In this document: piece after piece, positions 16,155 to 24,111 of the stretch | Position numbering within the stretch: position 1 is the first letter of the stretch | Layout of the letters: each line of letters opens with the position of its first letter | Assembly: GCA_003252535.1 (NCBI GenBank) | Contig: QKDN01000060.1 | Location: 1 to 32,203, forward strand | From: Campylobacterota bacterium | GTDB taxonomy: Bacteria; Campylobacterota; Campylobacteria; Campylobacterales; Sulfurovaceae | Direction of reading: 5' to 3' | DNA length: 32,203 bases | The notes under the pieces: generated by a model | Seen by the model: only the letters and a program-made list of their open reading frames with translations | Told to the model about the DNA's origin: nothing | Databases searched by the model: none | Position numbers and translations under genes: made by a program

Positions 16155-17981
16155 CTATTTGAATCTGACGAAAAAGGCTGTTCTGGAAGTACCCGGATCG
16201 AGCGGGATATAGTAGTAGTTCTCATCCTCCTCGTACTTTCTCTCCGGGACGATCTCTTTACCGCCGATCATTTTGGGCAGTGCCAGTACCTGTTCGCTCA
16301 GTGTCGTGTTGTTCTCGACAGATACGGTGATGCCGTTCTCGAGCAGTTCGAATCTCTGTTTCGTATCGATGAGTCTGAGGAGAAAGTTCCTCTCGTCTGT
16401 GAGCGTACGTGTCTGCAGACGGTTTTCAGCGACGAGCTTTTTGACATAATTGAGGTAGGATCGCATCGCGTTCTTGTATTCGTAATCGCGGATATCATAA
16501 GGGTGGGAATAGAAGAGCTTGACCGTACGGCTCCTGACCAGGTGATCGACGAATCCCAGCAGGTAGTTCTCGACAGCAGGTTCCTTTTCCTTGATATCAT
16601 GGAACTCCCTGAGCGATACGACATCATCGAAAGACATGACCGGGAAGGCGATGATATCCTTCGAGAGCATTTTGCCGTCGTAGAAAGTACGGTTGGGTAC
16701 CGAGCCGGTATCACCCGTATAATAGAACGAGCCGAATCCAAGCTCTTTCATGATCTCTATCGATTCATGTGGGGGGAAGTTGCCGTTGGGTGCGGAATAT
16801 TCGGTGGGTTTGTAGCCTACGATCTTTTCGAGTGTATCGTTGTTGAGCTTGATGTATTTCTTCATCTCTTTTTTGCCGAACTTGCCGCTGTCTATATTGT
16901 CGGAGAACCAGTTGTGGTTCCATCCCCCATGTGAGCCGATGGTACCGTATTCCATCAGCATCTTGACGAACATATACCCCTTCCTGGCAGCATCAAAACC
17001 CTGGTGATCTCCGACCCTGTCAAGATCAGGCCCGGCAGTGATATGGAAGCTCTGGTTGAAATCGTACTGTCCGATATAGCCGTGGGCGATATTCCAGGGG
17101 AGACTCGTGAACTCTACTGCCGAGTCGACGTGCCAGTTGAGGATCAGGGTCCCTTTTGCATTGGGAGCAGAGACGATATGGGGCATTTTGACCATTTTGA
17201 AGAGGAAGGTCTTCAGGAAGCTTCGGAGGATGAGGTCGTCCGAACGCCCTTTGAGCAGACCCAGCGGAGGGTTCGCATAGACGATCGAACCTTTGTAGAA
17301 GTTCCTTTCGACAAAGACCGCCTTGGCATCATCGCTGACGGCATAGACCTTCTGGTCGGAACTCTTTGTGAAATCGATATCGAGTGTGGGGTATTCGTAG
17401 CGTCCGTACTGGTAGCCTGTGATGGTATAGGTATCATCGACCCTGCTTGGTGGGAAGTCGAAGAAATCGACATTCTCTGCATTGGTGAATCGCACATGCC
17501 GCGGGCCGAAGGATTTGCCGCGCGCCCGCTCATAGGCAGCCAGGTCGACACCTATCCGCCTTCCGAGAAAGCTGTTCTCGGTGATGAACCTGCCGTTCTG
17601 ATCCTTACTGTCGGCATCATGCACCAGGGCGATGTGGCCGCCGTCTTTGACATAGTCGGCGATCCAGTACTCCGTACCGCTGAGGAGATGCTCATTGACG
17701 AATTCTGGAAATATGATCGCCGGGACCACTTTGGAGACCTTGGCTACATCCATCTTGATCAGTTTGTCGTTGGGGATGAACGCGAACGAGACCCCCTCTT
17801 CTTCCAGGACACTCCTGTAGGCATCAAGGATGTAGCTGTTGTTGTGCTCGAGGTTGTTGTAGACCACGAAAGCCTTGATCTCGTTCTGGAAGAGCTGATC
17901 GACCCTGTTCTGGGTAGAGAATACCTTGTAACCGACGAAGCCGAACACGGCGGCGAGTGCCAGATAAAAAAGTTTTTTCAC
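16155..17981 (-). CDS. DUF2194-like polysaccharide deacetylase, membrane-anchored or exported
   Basis: This protein has 608 residues and one N-terminal hydrophobic segment (residues 3-21). Residues 35-265 form an alpha/beta region resembling a ThuA/glutamine-amidotransferase-like fold. From about 275 a NodB-like deacetylase core appears: LNWHVDSA with Asp286, SHGGWNH with His351 and His356, EYSAPNGNFPP (394-404), and FYSHPYD with His493. The His pair spacing differs by one from the usual CE4 pattern. Such enzymes remove acetyl groups from amino sugars, as in PelA or PgaB. The start is GTG at 17981, overlapping the bactofilin-like gene stop (GTGA), with a GGGAGGG Shine-Dalgarno. A C-terminal beta-rich part follows the catalytic domain. 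It probably modifies the polymer during export. Confidence 0.72.
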   Translation of the reverse strand: MKKLFYLALAAVFGFVGYKVFSTQNRVDQLFQNEIKAFVVYNNLEHNNSYILDAYRSVLEEEGVSFAFIPNDKLIKMDVAKVSKVVPAIIFPEFVNEHLLSGTEYWIADYVKDGGHIALVHDADSKDQNGRFITENSFLGRRIGVDLAAYERARGKSFGPRHVRFTNAENVDFFDFPPSRVDDTYTITGYQYGRYEYPTLDIDFTKSSDQKVYAVSDDAKAVFVERNFYKGSIVYANPPLGLLKGRSDDLILRSFLKTFLFKMVKMPHIVSAPNAKGTLILNWHVDSAVEFTSLPWNIAHGYIGQYDFNQSFHITAGPDLDRVGDHQGFDAARKGYMFVKMLMEYGTIGSHGGWNHNWFSDNIDSGKFGKKEMKKYIKLNNDTLEKIVGYKPTEYSAPNGNFPPHESIEIMKELGFGSFYYTGDTGSVPNRTFYDGKMLSKDIIAFPVMSFDDVVSLREFHDIKEKEPAVENYLLGFVDHLVRSRTVKLFYSHPYDIRDYEYKNAMRSYLNYVKKLVAENRLQTRTLTDERNFLLRLIDTKQRFELLENGITVSVENNTTLSEQVLALPKMIGGKEIVPERKYEEDENYYYIPLDPGTSRTAFFVRFK

Positions 17982-18988
17982 ACAACCCTCCCTTCACCGT
18001 ATGTCAGGATATAGTTATGGACGAAGGTCCCGCCGGCTATCTCTATCCCTTTGATACCGATGATCGATTTCGGGGCGGCATACTTGCCGATCTGGGTGTT
18101 GTGCCCGATCCTGATGTAGGTATGGGAAAAGATGTTGCCGAAGACAAAACAGTGATGCTTGATCGTGATATCGTGGTCGCAGAAGATATTGCCGTAAATA
18201 TGGACGTTGTTTTCTATCTCGAGGTTGCCGTTGGCCTTGAGCGAACCGTAGATGCTGCACCCCTTTTCGATCCTGAGGTCGCCCCTGCCGATCACATCGC
18301 TGTGGATCGAACTGTCAGCCTTGATGGTTTCGTTCTTGTCCAGGTAGAGCGCCTGTGCCTCGACGTTCAGAGATTCTTTGGTGTGGACGATATCTTCACC
18401 GATCTTGTTCTCCCCCTCTTTGTTGAGCGGGTAAAATCCGATCGTCCCTGCAAAGATCCGTTTGAAACTGGAGCCTTTGTAAAGCTTGACCGTTTTTGCC
18501 GTGATGAGGTTGGTCCTGGCATTTTTGTGGACGATAACCTCCGCGCCCGAGTCGATCCACAGATCGACCATGCTCTCTTCCCCGATACTGATATGTTCTT
18601 TGCTTTTGAGGGCATGGATACGGGCATTGGGGTGGAACTTGATAGCGCCCCCCGCATCGAGTATCGCCTTTGAGTCGATAGTCCCGTCCACGGTGATATC
18701 CCCTTTCGTTCTGAAAAGCAGGGGTTTGCGTGAGAGCATCGGGACCATCGAGGTATCGAGCCTCTCTTCGAGGGGGATGACGTTGAAATCCCTTGCGGCA
18801 TTTTTGAGCAGGTTTTCGAAATGGATAGCCTGGAATCGGGGATTGAAGACAAAATCCATGTCCATACCCAGCGGCTCGACATCCTTCCTGTTGCGGATCG
18901 CCTGGATCATCGGGATGGCGGGGAGGAAGAGCATCAGGAAGAAGAGTCCGAAGACCCCTGCCATCAGGAAGGTAGGGTTACTTGGCAT
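17978..18988 (-). CDS. Membrane-anchored bactofilin-like polymer-forming beta-helix protein
   Basis: With the ATG at 18988 the product has 336 residues. One transmembrane helix lies near residues 6-26 (FLMAGVFGLFFLMLFLP). The rest is a repeating right-handed beta-helix pattern of short turns such as GRGDLRIEKGCSIYGSLKAN and GNLEIENNVHIYGNIFC. This resembles the bactofilin/polymer-forming family. The longer frame from 19060 is rejected because the ATG at 18988 has an AAAGGAAG Shine-Dalgarno and overlaps the glycosyltransferase stop by 11 bases. It may build a scaffold that positions the synthase, or a periplasmic bridge; the helix orientation cannot be fixed from sequence. Its stop overlaps the deacetylase start. 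Confidence 0.65.
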   Translation of the reverse strand: MPSNPTFLMAGVFGLFFLMLFLPAIPMIQAIRNRKDVEPLGMDMDFVFNPRFQAIHFENLLKNAARDFNVIPLEERLDTSMVPMLSRKPLLFRTKGDITVDGTIDSKAILDAGGAIKFHPNARIHALKSKEHISIGEESMVDLWIDSGAEVIVHKNARTNLITAKTVKLYKGSSFKRIFAGTIGFYPLNKEGENKIGEDIVHTKESLNVEAQALYLDKNETIKADSSIHSDVIGRGDLRIEKGCSIYGSLKANGNLEIENNVHIYGNIFCDHDITIKHHCFVFGNIFSHTYIRIGHNTQIGKYAAPKSIIGIKGIEIAGGTFVHNYILTYGEGRVV

Positions 18989-20252
18989 TGTTCTTCCTTT
19001 GGTGGCGCTTGGTCTTGTCCCAGTCGACATCCCTGCGTGTGGCGAGGTCGATAAGGGCATCGATGAAACCGCGCGACGTATAGAAGATATAGAGGACGAA
19101 ATTGAACGCGAACATCGGCGTGAGTTTCAGGGATTCGGTACGGCCGTCGAGGTAGTTCGCTATCGTTATCTGGAAGAACGGCGCAAAGTTCCCGAACGCA
19201 TTGATCGCCATGATCAGCAGCAGCGCCGACATACTGGTAACGATACTGATGGCATCCATGAAGAAGAGGAAGATGGAGTCTGCGATACCCACCATCAGAA
19301 GGATTGGCATCATATAGACAAAGAGCAGGAGCAGACCGTCCCATTTCTCCCTGAGCGTGAAATATTTCGAGGTGAAGATGGAGGGGAGATGGTGGAAGAG
19401 TACTTCGTTGTGCCCCCTCGACCATCTTCTGACCTGTCTCGCCCTTGCGGCCCAGGTCTCAGGCATCTGCTCGTAGCACTCTGTTTTGTTGGCATAGGCT
19501 ATTTTCCATCCGTTGAGATACATCTTGTAGGTGAGATCGGTATCTTCGGCCAGTACTTTGGGATCGAACCCTCCCATCTGCCTGACGACGCTTTTGCGGT
19601 ATGCGCCGACCGTTCCGCCGTACTGCGGGATGAGGTCCATATTGTATCTCGCCTGTTGGCTGATCTGGTACCCGGCGGAACGTTCCATATCGAGCAGAAG
19701 CGTCAGAAGGTTGCTGTCGCTGTTCTGGACAAGAACCCTCCCCATGACGGCTCCGACCTGCGGGTCCTTGAAGCCCATGACCAGTGATTTGATCGCCTCT
19801 TTTGCCGGCTGGTAGTCTGCATCGAAGACGACGATGATATCTCCCTTGGTGAACTTCATGACATCATTGAGCCCCTCTGCTTTTCCCCGTTTTTCATCTT
19901 CTTTGAGCCTGTGGAAAGGTTTGACCCCGGGATGTTTCCGTGCGAAGGTATCGATGATATCCTTTGTCCTGTCGGTAGAGTGGTCATTGATAGGGATGAT
20001 CTCCATCTTTTCCTTTGGGTAGTCCGAGAGTACAAGCCTCTCGAGGACATTCTCGGCGACCAGTTCTTCGTTGTGCATCGGGATGACGACGCTGACCGTG
20101 GGCATCTCTGTATCGAGAATATCGTGATAGTAGTTCCTCTGTTCGCCGTAGAGCCTGCTGTAGGTAAAGATAAAGTGCTGGATCATATAGATGGACATGA
20201 AAACGAGGAGGAATATCTGGTATGCCTGCCCGATAAGTATGAGATTATCCAT
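18978..20252 (-). CDS. Processive family 2 glycosyltransferase (BcsA/PgaC-like)
   Basis: The 424-residue protein has an N-terminal membrane helix and a GT-A domain (about 50-285). Its motifs are VVIPMHNEE (55-63), DAD (144-146), AEDTDL with the base Asp237, and QVRRW (273-277). The last motif is the signature of processive inverting synthases such as cellulose, hyaluronan or poly-GlcNAc synthases. Three to four membrane helices follow (about 300-400). There is no PilZ domain, so any c-di-GMP control would have to come from elsewhere. It overlaps the upstream membrane-protein gene by eight bases, which suggests the two form a complex. The sugar cannot be told from the motifs. Confidence 0.87.
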   Translation of the reverse strand: MDNLILIGQAYQIFLLVFMSIYMIQHFIFTYSRLYGEQRNYYHDILDTEMPTVSVVIPMHNEELVAENVLERLVLSDYPKEKMEIIPINDHSTDRTKDIIDTFARKHPGVKPFHRLKEDEKRGKAEGLNDVMKFTKGDIIVVFDADYQPAKEAIKSLVMGFKDPQVGAVMGRVLVQNSDSNLLTLLLDMERSAGYQISQQARYNMDLIPQYGGTVGAYRKSVVRQMGGFDPKVLAEDTDLTYKMYLNGWKIAYANKTECYEQMPETWAARARQVRRWSRGHNEVLFHHLPSIFTSKYFTLREKWDGLLLLFVYMMPILLMVGIADSIFLFFMDAISIVTSMSALLLIMAINAFGNFAPFFQITIANYLDGRTESLKLTPMFAFNFVLYIFYTSRGFIDALIDLATRRDVDWDKTKRHQRKNNAK

Positions 20253-20982
20253 GGTACAACCCCTGGGATTTGATAGTGTTCTTGTAGAGTACGAAAGTAT
20301 AGATATAGATGATCAGAATAAAATCATAAAAGATCGTAAAGTACATCAGGGGGACGAAAACGACCGATACCTGCGATACTAGCAGCAGCGTGGCAGCCAG
20401 ACGGACAAAGCTGTATACGAAGTAATAGGCGATCACCCCCGAGAGGATAAAGAGCTTTTTGCCCAGTTTCTCCGGAGTGAGCGCGAGGGAGAACGAAAAG
20501 ACGATAAAGCTCATCAGCATAAAGCCAACATAAGCGTGGAGGTAAAGCTCGAAATACTTTTTGGCATTGTAAGGGAAATAGGTAGGCCAGAATATGAAAT
20601 AGACCAGGAAGATCGCTGTAAGCAGCAGGAGGAAATCGATCCAGAAGACAAGGTTGAGCGGTATCTTCGTCTGGTAGACAAGGAAGAGCATCAGCCCGAC
20701 TGTCAGCAGGAGCACATAGAACAGTGTGATCTGTGAATTGTAATGGAAAGAGATGTCGAATGCCGACATACTGAAGGTATAGATATCGAGATCGATCATC
20801 TCTATGTGCAGGCCGCTCGCAGTGAAAACCTCATGGATCATCATCATGGCGTTATGGTGTATCAGTGTGATGTAAAAATAGATACTCCCTACAGATACGA
20901 GGACAAAGATCGCCAGATCGACCCACACCGGCAACCCATCCTTACTGATCGTTCTGTATGATCTATGCTGTCCCCATGCCAT
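20245..20982 (-). CDS. Polytopic membrane protein of unknown function
   Basis: This 245-residue protein has about six hydrophobic segments and few charged residues, and I do not recognise the family. The longest loop (about residues 48-85) contains HEVFTASGLHIEMIDLD. It has an AAAGGCGG Shine-Dalgarno, starts 17 bases after the CotH gene and overlaps the GT2 start by eight bases. Its position suggests a synthase subunit or polymer-export partner. Flippases of the Wzx/MATE type are much longer and it shows no such motif. Function is inferred from context only. Confidence 0.6.
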   Translation of the reverse strand: MAWGQHRSYRTISKDGLPVWVDLAIFVLVSVGSIYFYITLIHHNAMMMIHEVFTASGLHIEMIDLDIYTFSMSAFDISFHYNSQITLFYVLLLTVGLMLFLVYQTKIPLNLVFWIDFLLLLTAIFLVYFIFWPTYFPYNAKKYFELYLHAYVGFMLMSFIVFSFSLALTPEKLGKKLFILSGVIAYYFVYSFVRLAATLLLVSQVSVVFVPLMYFTIFYDFILIIYIYTFVLYKNTIKSQGLYHG

Positions 20983-20999
20983 CTATTATCCGCCTTTCT

Positions 21000-22742
21000 C
21001 TATTGGAGCTGGTTATCGATCCACGCTGTTCTTCCGAGGAGCCAGGTCTTCATCCCCAGGTTGATCGCATCGTCAAATGTAGCACAGTAAGCATCCTGCC
21101 CATTATAGTTGCAAAGCTTTTTGTTAGGCCAGACATATTTGCCGAGCACATTCGGCCAGCGTTCGAAATTTCTTGCCGCCGCTTCGGTAAGAGTGGCTTC
21201 GGACGTGGCGATGAAGGCCGAGAGGTTCGCGTCGGACCAGATCCCTACGCGCAGTGCCTGCCATTTTGTCCTGACCTTTGCTTTGAACGCAGGGTCGCTC
21301 ATCAGACGCTCCATCCAGTATCGCAGTGAGAAACCGCTATAGTCCTCATCGGCTGCACTGGATACGAGGAATTCATATGCCCAGATATTGTTTCGCCCTT
21401 CGAGCCTGAAGTTATTGTTCCCCATTGCCGAGTTGAAGTCCCATACGGGGGTCATCGCCAGATTTTTCTCTCTGTCTTTGTGGAAAAACTCACTTGCTAT
21501 CCAGGTATCCACATCCAGGAAGAGCTCCCGTACGAGGAAGTGGACGATAAAGCTCTCTTCATCGATCCATTTGCCGTAGTAGTTGTCGGAAGTACTGTCA
21601 TTGAAATCACTTGCTTTCAATGCTTTCTCAAAACTCTGGATATGATTCTCTATATAGTATTGCTGGTCAGCTGTGAGATCCTCAAGCCCAGGATAGTTGA
21701 CAGTAATGGTCGTTCCAAGCGTGCTGGAGAATCCGAACTCATCCGGATCGGGCTCCCAGTCCTGCTTGAGGATATAGCCGCCTGTGATCTCAGGCAGATT
21801 GATATCCTCCTCCTGGAGTTTCGAGATATCGAGACGATCGCTGCCCCTTTTGATCTTCTCCATGAGGACATAGAGACCGTCATAACGGTACTGATCGCCT
21901 ACGCGGGTGAGCACTTCGACGAACTCCGAACGGACAGCGTAGTATTTGCTTTCGTCGACCTCTCTCGCCTTGTGGTATACCAGGTAGTTTCTCATAAGCG
22001 TCTTATCGGCATAGGGGGCCTGGAGGATCCATTTGTGCTCTTCGGGCATCCCCAGGAGGGAGATATCGTCATCATCGCCGTCTGCGAGGATCGTATCCAT
22101 CCCGTATTGCTTTTTCGGATATACTAATTGTGAAGAGCTTCCCCTCCTCTCTATCTCCATAAAGCCCACATGGGTTGGAGTGGAGGTGATGTATGTGCGG
22201 CTGTCGCTCCCCGGCTCGAAGAGGGTGAGCGTCCCCATGACCTTGGGATCATCCGGTATCTCCCTGTCTCCGATATCGATGATCATGACGGGGAGGTTGG
22301 AGGAGAAGTTCGCAAGCTCTTTCCCTTCCATGATATCAGGCGAACTGCTGTTGAAATCCTCTATGGTGCCGTCGTTGGTCATGACAGGCAGTTGCATATT
22401 GGTGAGCTTGACCTCGATATTCTTGCTGCTGCCGTCGCTTCCGGTGACCTTGTAGAGAAAGGTATCATTGTTCTCGCCGCTGTTTACATACGAAAATCGC
22501 CCCTCTGTACTGTCAAGAAGCGTCGCATTCCCCTCTTGCGCCCCCGTGAGAAGGGTGTACTCGGCATTTGCGATCCCGCTGCTCGGAAGGTAGCTGATCT
22601 TGAGGATCTTCGAGGATATTTTGAGCGTGACGGTCTCATCAATGGTTATATTCGTGTCGTCGGTTGTGGCAGTGCTGCCGCCCCCGCCCCCGCAACCGAC
22701 TATCAAAAAAGATGTAAATGCTATGCCAAGGTACTTTTTCAT
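21000..22742 (-). CDS. CotH-kinase-family lipoprotein
   Basis: The 580-residue protein has a lipoprotein signal (LIVGC, acylated Cys17, followed by a Gly run). A beta-rich N-terminal region (about 30-135) precedes the CotH kinase domain (about 145-520). Typical segments are MEIERRGSSSQ, WILQAPYADKTLMRNYLVY, YDGLYVLMEKIKRG, LFLDVDTWIASEFF and TPVWDFNSAMGN. CotH proteins are atypical kinases; in Bacillus CotH phosphorylates spore-coat proteins. Homologues are common in extracellular polysaccharide and biofilm loci. It starts a second transcription unit (own promoter region, terminator upstream) with an AAAGGA Shine-Dalgarno. It should sit in the outer or inner membrane facing the periplasm or surface; a possible substrate is one of the surface proteins of this locus. 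Confidence 0.8.
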   Translation of the reverse strand: MKKYLGIAFTSFLIVGCGGGGGSTATTDDTNITIDETVTLKISSKILKISYLPSSGIANAEYTLLTGAQEGNATLLDSTEGRFSYVNSGENNDTFLYKVTGSDGSSKNIEVKLTNMQLPVMTNDGTIEDFNSSSPDIMEGKELANFSSNLPVMIIDIGDREIPDDPKVMGTLTLFEPGSDSRTYITSTPTHVGFMEIERRGSSSQLVYPKKQYGMDTILADGDDDDISLLGMPEEHKWILQAPYADKTLMRNYLVYHKAREVDESKYYAVRSEFVEVLTRVGDQYRYDGLYVLMEKIKRGSDRLDISKLQEEDINLPEITGGYILKQDWEPDPDEFGFSSTLGTTITVNYPGLEDLTADQQYYIENHIQSFEKALKASDFNDSTSDNYYGKWIDEESFIVHFLVRELFLDVDTWIASEFFHKDREKNLAMTPVWDFNSAMGNNNFRLEGRNNIWAYEFLVSSAADEDYSGFSLRYWMERLMSDPAFKAKVRTKWQALRVGIWSDANLSAFIATSEATLTEAAARNFERWPNVLGKYVWPNKKLCNYNGQDAYCATFDDAINLGMKTWLLGRTAWIDNQLQ

Positions 22743-22762
22743 ATTCCGTCCTTTATAGATAT

Positions 22763-22831
22763 ATTATATTTTCTTTAATTAATAATGTAGAACGCTCTAC
22801 ACACCTTTACTTTTATCTCTGTTACATTGTA
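22763..22831 (-). promoter_or_regulatory. Promoter region of the cotH unit with a 16-bp palindrome
   Basis: Two -10 candidates lie on the minus strand: an extended TGCTACAAT (22826-22834) and TATAAT (22763-22768). The second has TCTACA 17 bases upstream (22786-22791) as a weak -35. That -35 is half of a 16-bp palindrome, TGTAGA-ACGC-TCTACA (22786-22801), which could be a repressor or activator site. The 22743-22949 gap holds no gene. Confidence 0.4.
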
Positions 22832-22949
22832 GCACAACTAGGCTGATTAAGGAGAAAAAGAGCTGATTAACGGTGCATTGTTAGAATGTATGGTAGATTT
22901 GTTCCCAAAAGCCCTAAAGATGGGTCTCTGATCGTAAGAAAAGAGTCAG

Positions 22950-22978
22950 AAAAAAGTGCAGGAACTGCTGCCCCGCAC
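22950..22978 (-). terminator. Intrinsic terminator after the GH26-like gene
   Basis: On the minus strand GTGCGGGG and TTCCTGCAC can pair over eight positions (two G-U) around a 7-base loop, followed directly by six T. It begins 12 bases after the GH26-like stop and marks the end of the nfrB-to-GH26 unit. Confidence 0.7.
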
Positions 22979-22989
22979 CCCGGTGCAGG

Positions 22990-24111
22990 TCACTGGATCT
23001 CTGTGATTCCGAGCTCGAGGATCGCTATGGGCTTGGCGGAGAGCTTGATGATATGGGGGTAGATATCCTCCATGATGTCGGTAAAGCTCTGGTAGGTCTC
23101 CGAAGGGGTCTGCGGACCGTAGACGCTCACGCCGAGCCAGTCCACATATTCGTCCCCGGGATAGTAGGCGGCGATGGTGTTCCATGCCTGTTCCGGGGCG
23201 CTGTAGGCATCGACGTGGAAGAACCAGGTGATATTGACGGCCCCGTTATTGCGAAAAAGGGTGACGATATGCCTGTAGGCATCGCGGAACCTCTCCGGAC
23301 CGTCGGCAAGCGTGGGATCACCGTAGCCGTCCGTTGCCGCCCCGCCGTTATAGAGACCGCACCAGGGGAACCAGTTGCCGTTGACCTCGGTGCCGAACTC
23401 GACGAGGAGCGGTTTGCCGTTATCCTTTGCCTCAAGCGCCCATGCCGTCAGGACCGTATCGAACTTGCCGTCGATGATCCCCTGCAGGGTATAGACAGGG
23501 TCTGGGCTGTCATCCTTGAAGTCTGTGCGCGGCATCAGGCGGATAAAGGGGATGCGCCCCTCTTTTTGTATCGTCTCTACCGCATCCGCAGGGAATTTGA
23601 CCGCGTCGTACCAGTTGTCCGAAAAATATGCCCACGCGATCTTTTTTTTGGCCAGTGTTTCGAAATCCTGTATCGCTTCGGCATTCACGATATCCTCGGT
23701 CCCTCCGAAGTCGGGATTGGCACCGTGGTAGAGCTGACCGTCCGCTGGGGAGACGAGTTTCTGTGCAGTGAAGAGAGGAGTCGATATAAAGGCAGGTTTG
23801 CTGATCCCCTCCTGGTATGCCTGGAGGCTCTGGGGCGATGAGTCGATCCGAAGCTGTGAATTGTCGAAGTTCTCGTTCCACCATGCGACAGCTTTGATCC
23901 TGGGGTATTTGTCATCGGAAAGGGCGGAAAGGGCTTCTTCTATCCAGAGGGATTTTTTGGTGGGGGTGGTTGTCGTTGCAGTCGTTCCGGCAGGGGTCGC
24001 GGCGCTTCCGCCGCCGCTGCATGAGGTCGCTGTCAGGGAGAAAGCCGCGATGAGCAGTGAGCAGCGTAATCCTCTGCGGAGCACGGAGGCTCCTTTGACG
24101 TAGCTTTCCAT
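22990..24111 (-). CDS. GH26-like glycoside hydrolase lipoprotein with apparent circular permutation
   Basis: The 373-residue protein starts at the ATG at 24111, overlapping the upstream stop by one base (TGATG). A signal peptide leads to a lipobox-like Cys near residue 31, then a Gly/Thr linker. Residues are numbered below from the alternative GTG one codon upstream. The likely acid/base is Glu243 (GTEVNGNWFPW; GH26 usually has HExNG) and the nucleophile Glu367 (AILELG). In ordinary GH26 enzymes the nucleophile is followed by a helix, a strand of the form YPRIKAVVWF and a helix starting WRIDSSP. Here the protein ends seven residues after the nucleophile, and that block (LWIEEALSAL, YPRIKAVAWWNEN, LRIDSSPQSLQAY) sits at residues 56-100, before the first barrel strand. 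GH26 enzymes cut beta-mannans or mixed glucans; here it may trim the exported polymer. Confidence 0.75.
   Translation of the reverse strand: MESYVKGASVLRRGLRCSLLIAAFSLTATSCSGGGSAATPAGTTATTTTPTKKSLWIEEALSALSDDKYPRIKAVAWWNENFDNSQLRIDSSPQSLQAYQEGISKPAFISTPLFTAQKLVSPADGQLYHGANPDFGGTEDIVNAEAIQDFETLAKKKIAWAYFSDNWYDAVKFPADAVETIQKEGRIPFIRLMPRTDFKDDSPDPVYTLQGIIDGKFDTVLTAWALEAKDNGKPLLVEFGTEVNGNWFPWCGLYNGGAATDGYGDPTLADGPERFRDAYRHIVTLFRNNGAVNITWFFHVDAYSAPEQAWNTIAAYYPGDEYVDWLGVSVYGPQTPSETYQSFTDIMEDIYPHIIKLSAKPIAILELGITEIQ

Noticed and set aside
22675-22700. Phase-variable homopolymer in the cotH start region
   Set aside because: The C-rich stretch codes for a short Gly run after the lipobox and is interrupted by other bases, with no long single-base tract.
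22946-23185. Frameshift restoring a normal GH26 C-terminus
   Set aside because: The other frame gives an Arg-rich shadow with no GH26 block, and the missing block is found intact near the N-terminus of the same protein.
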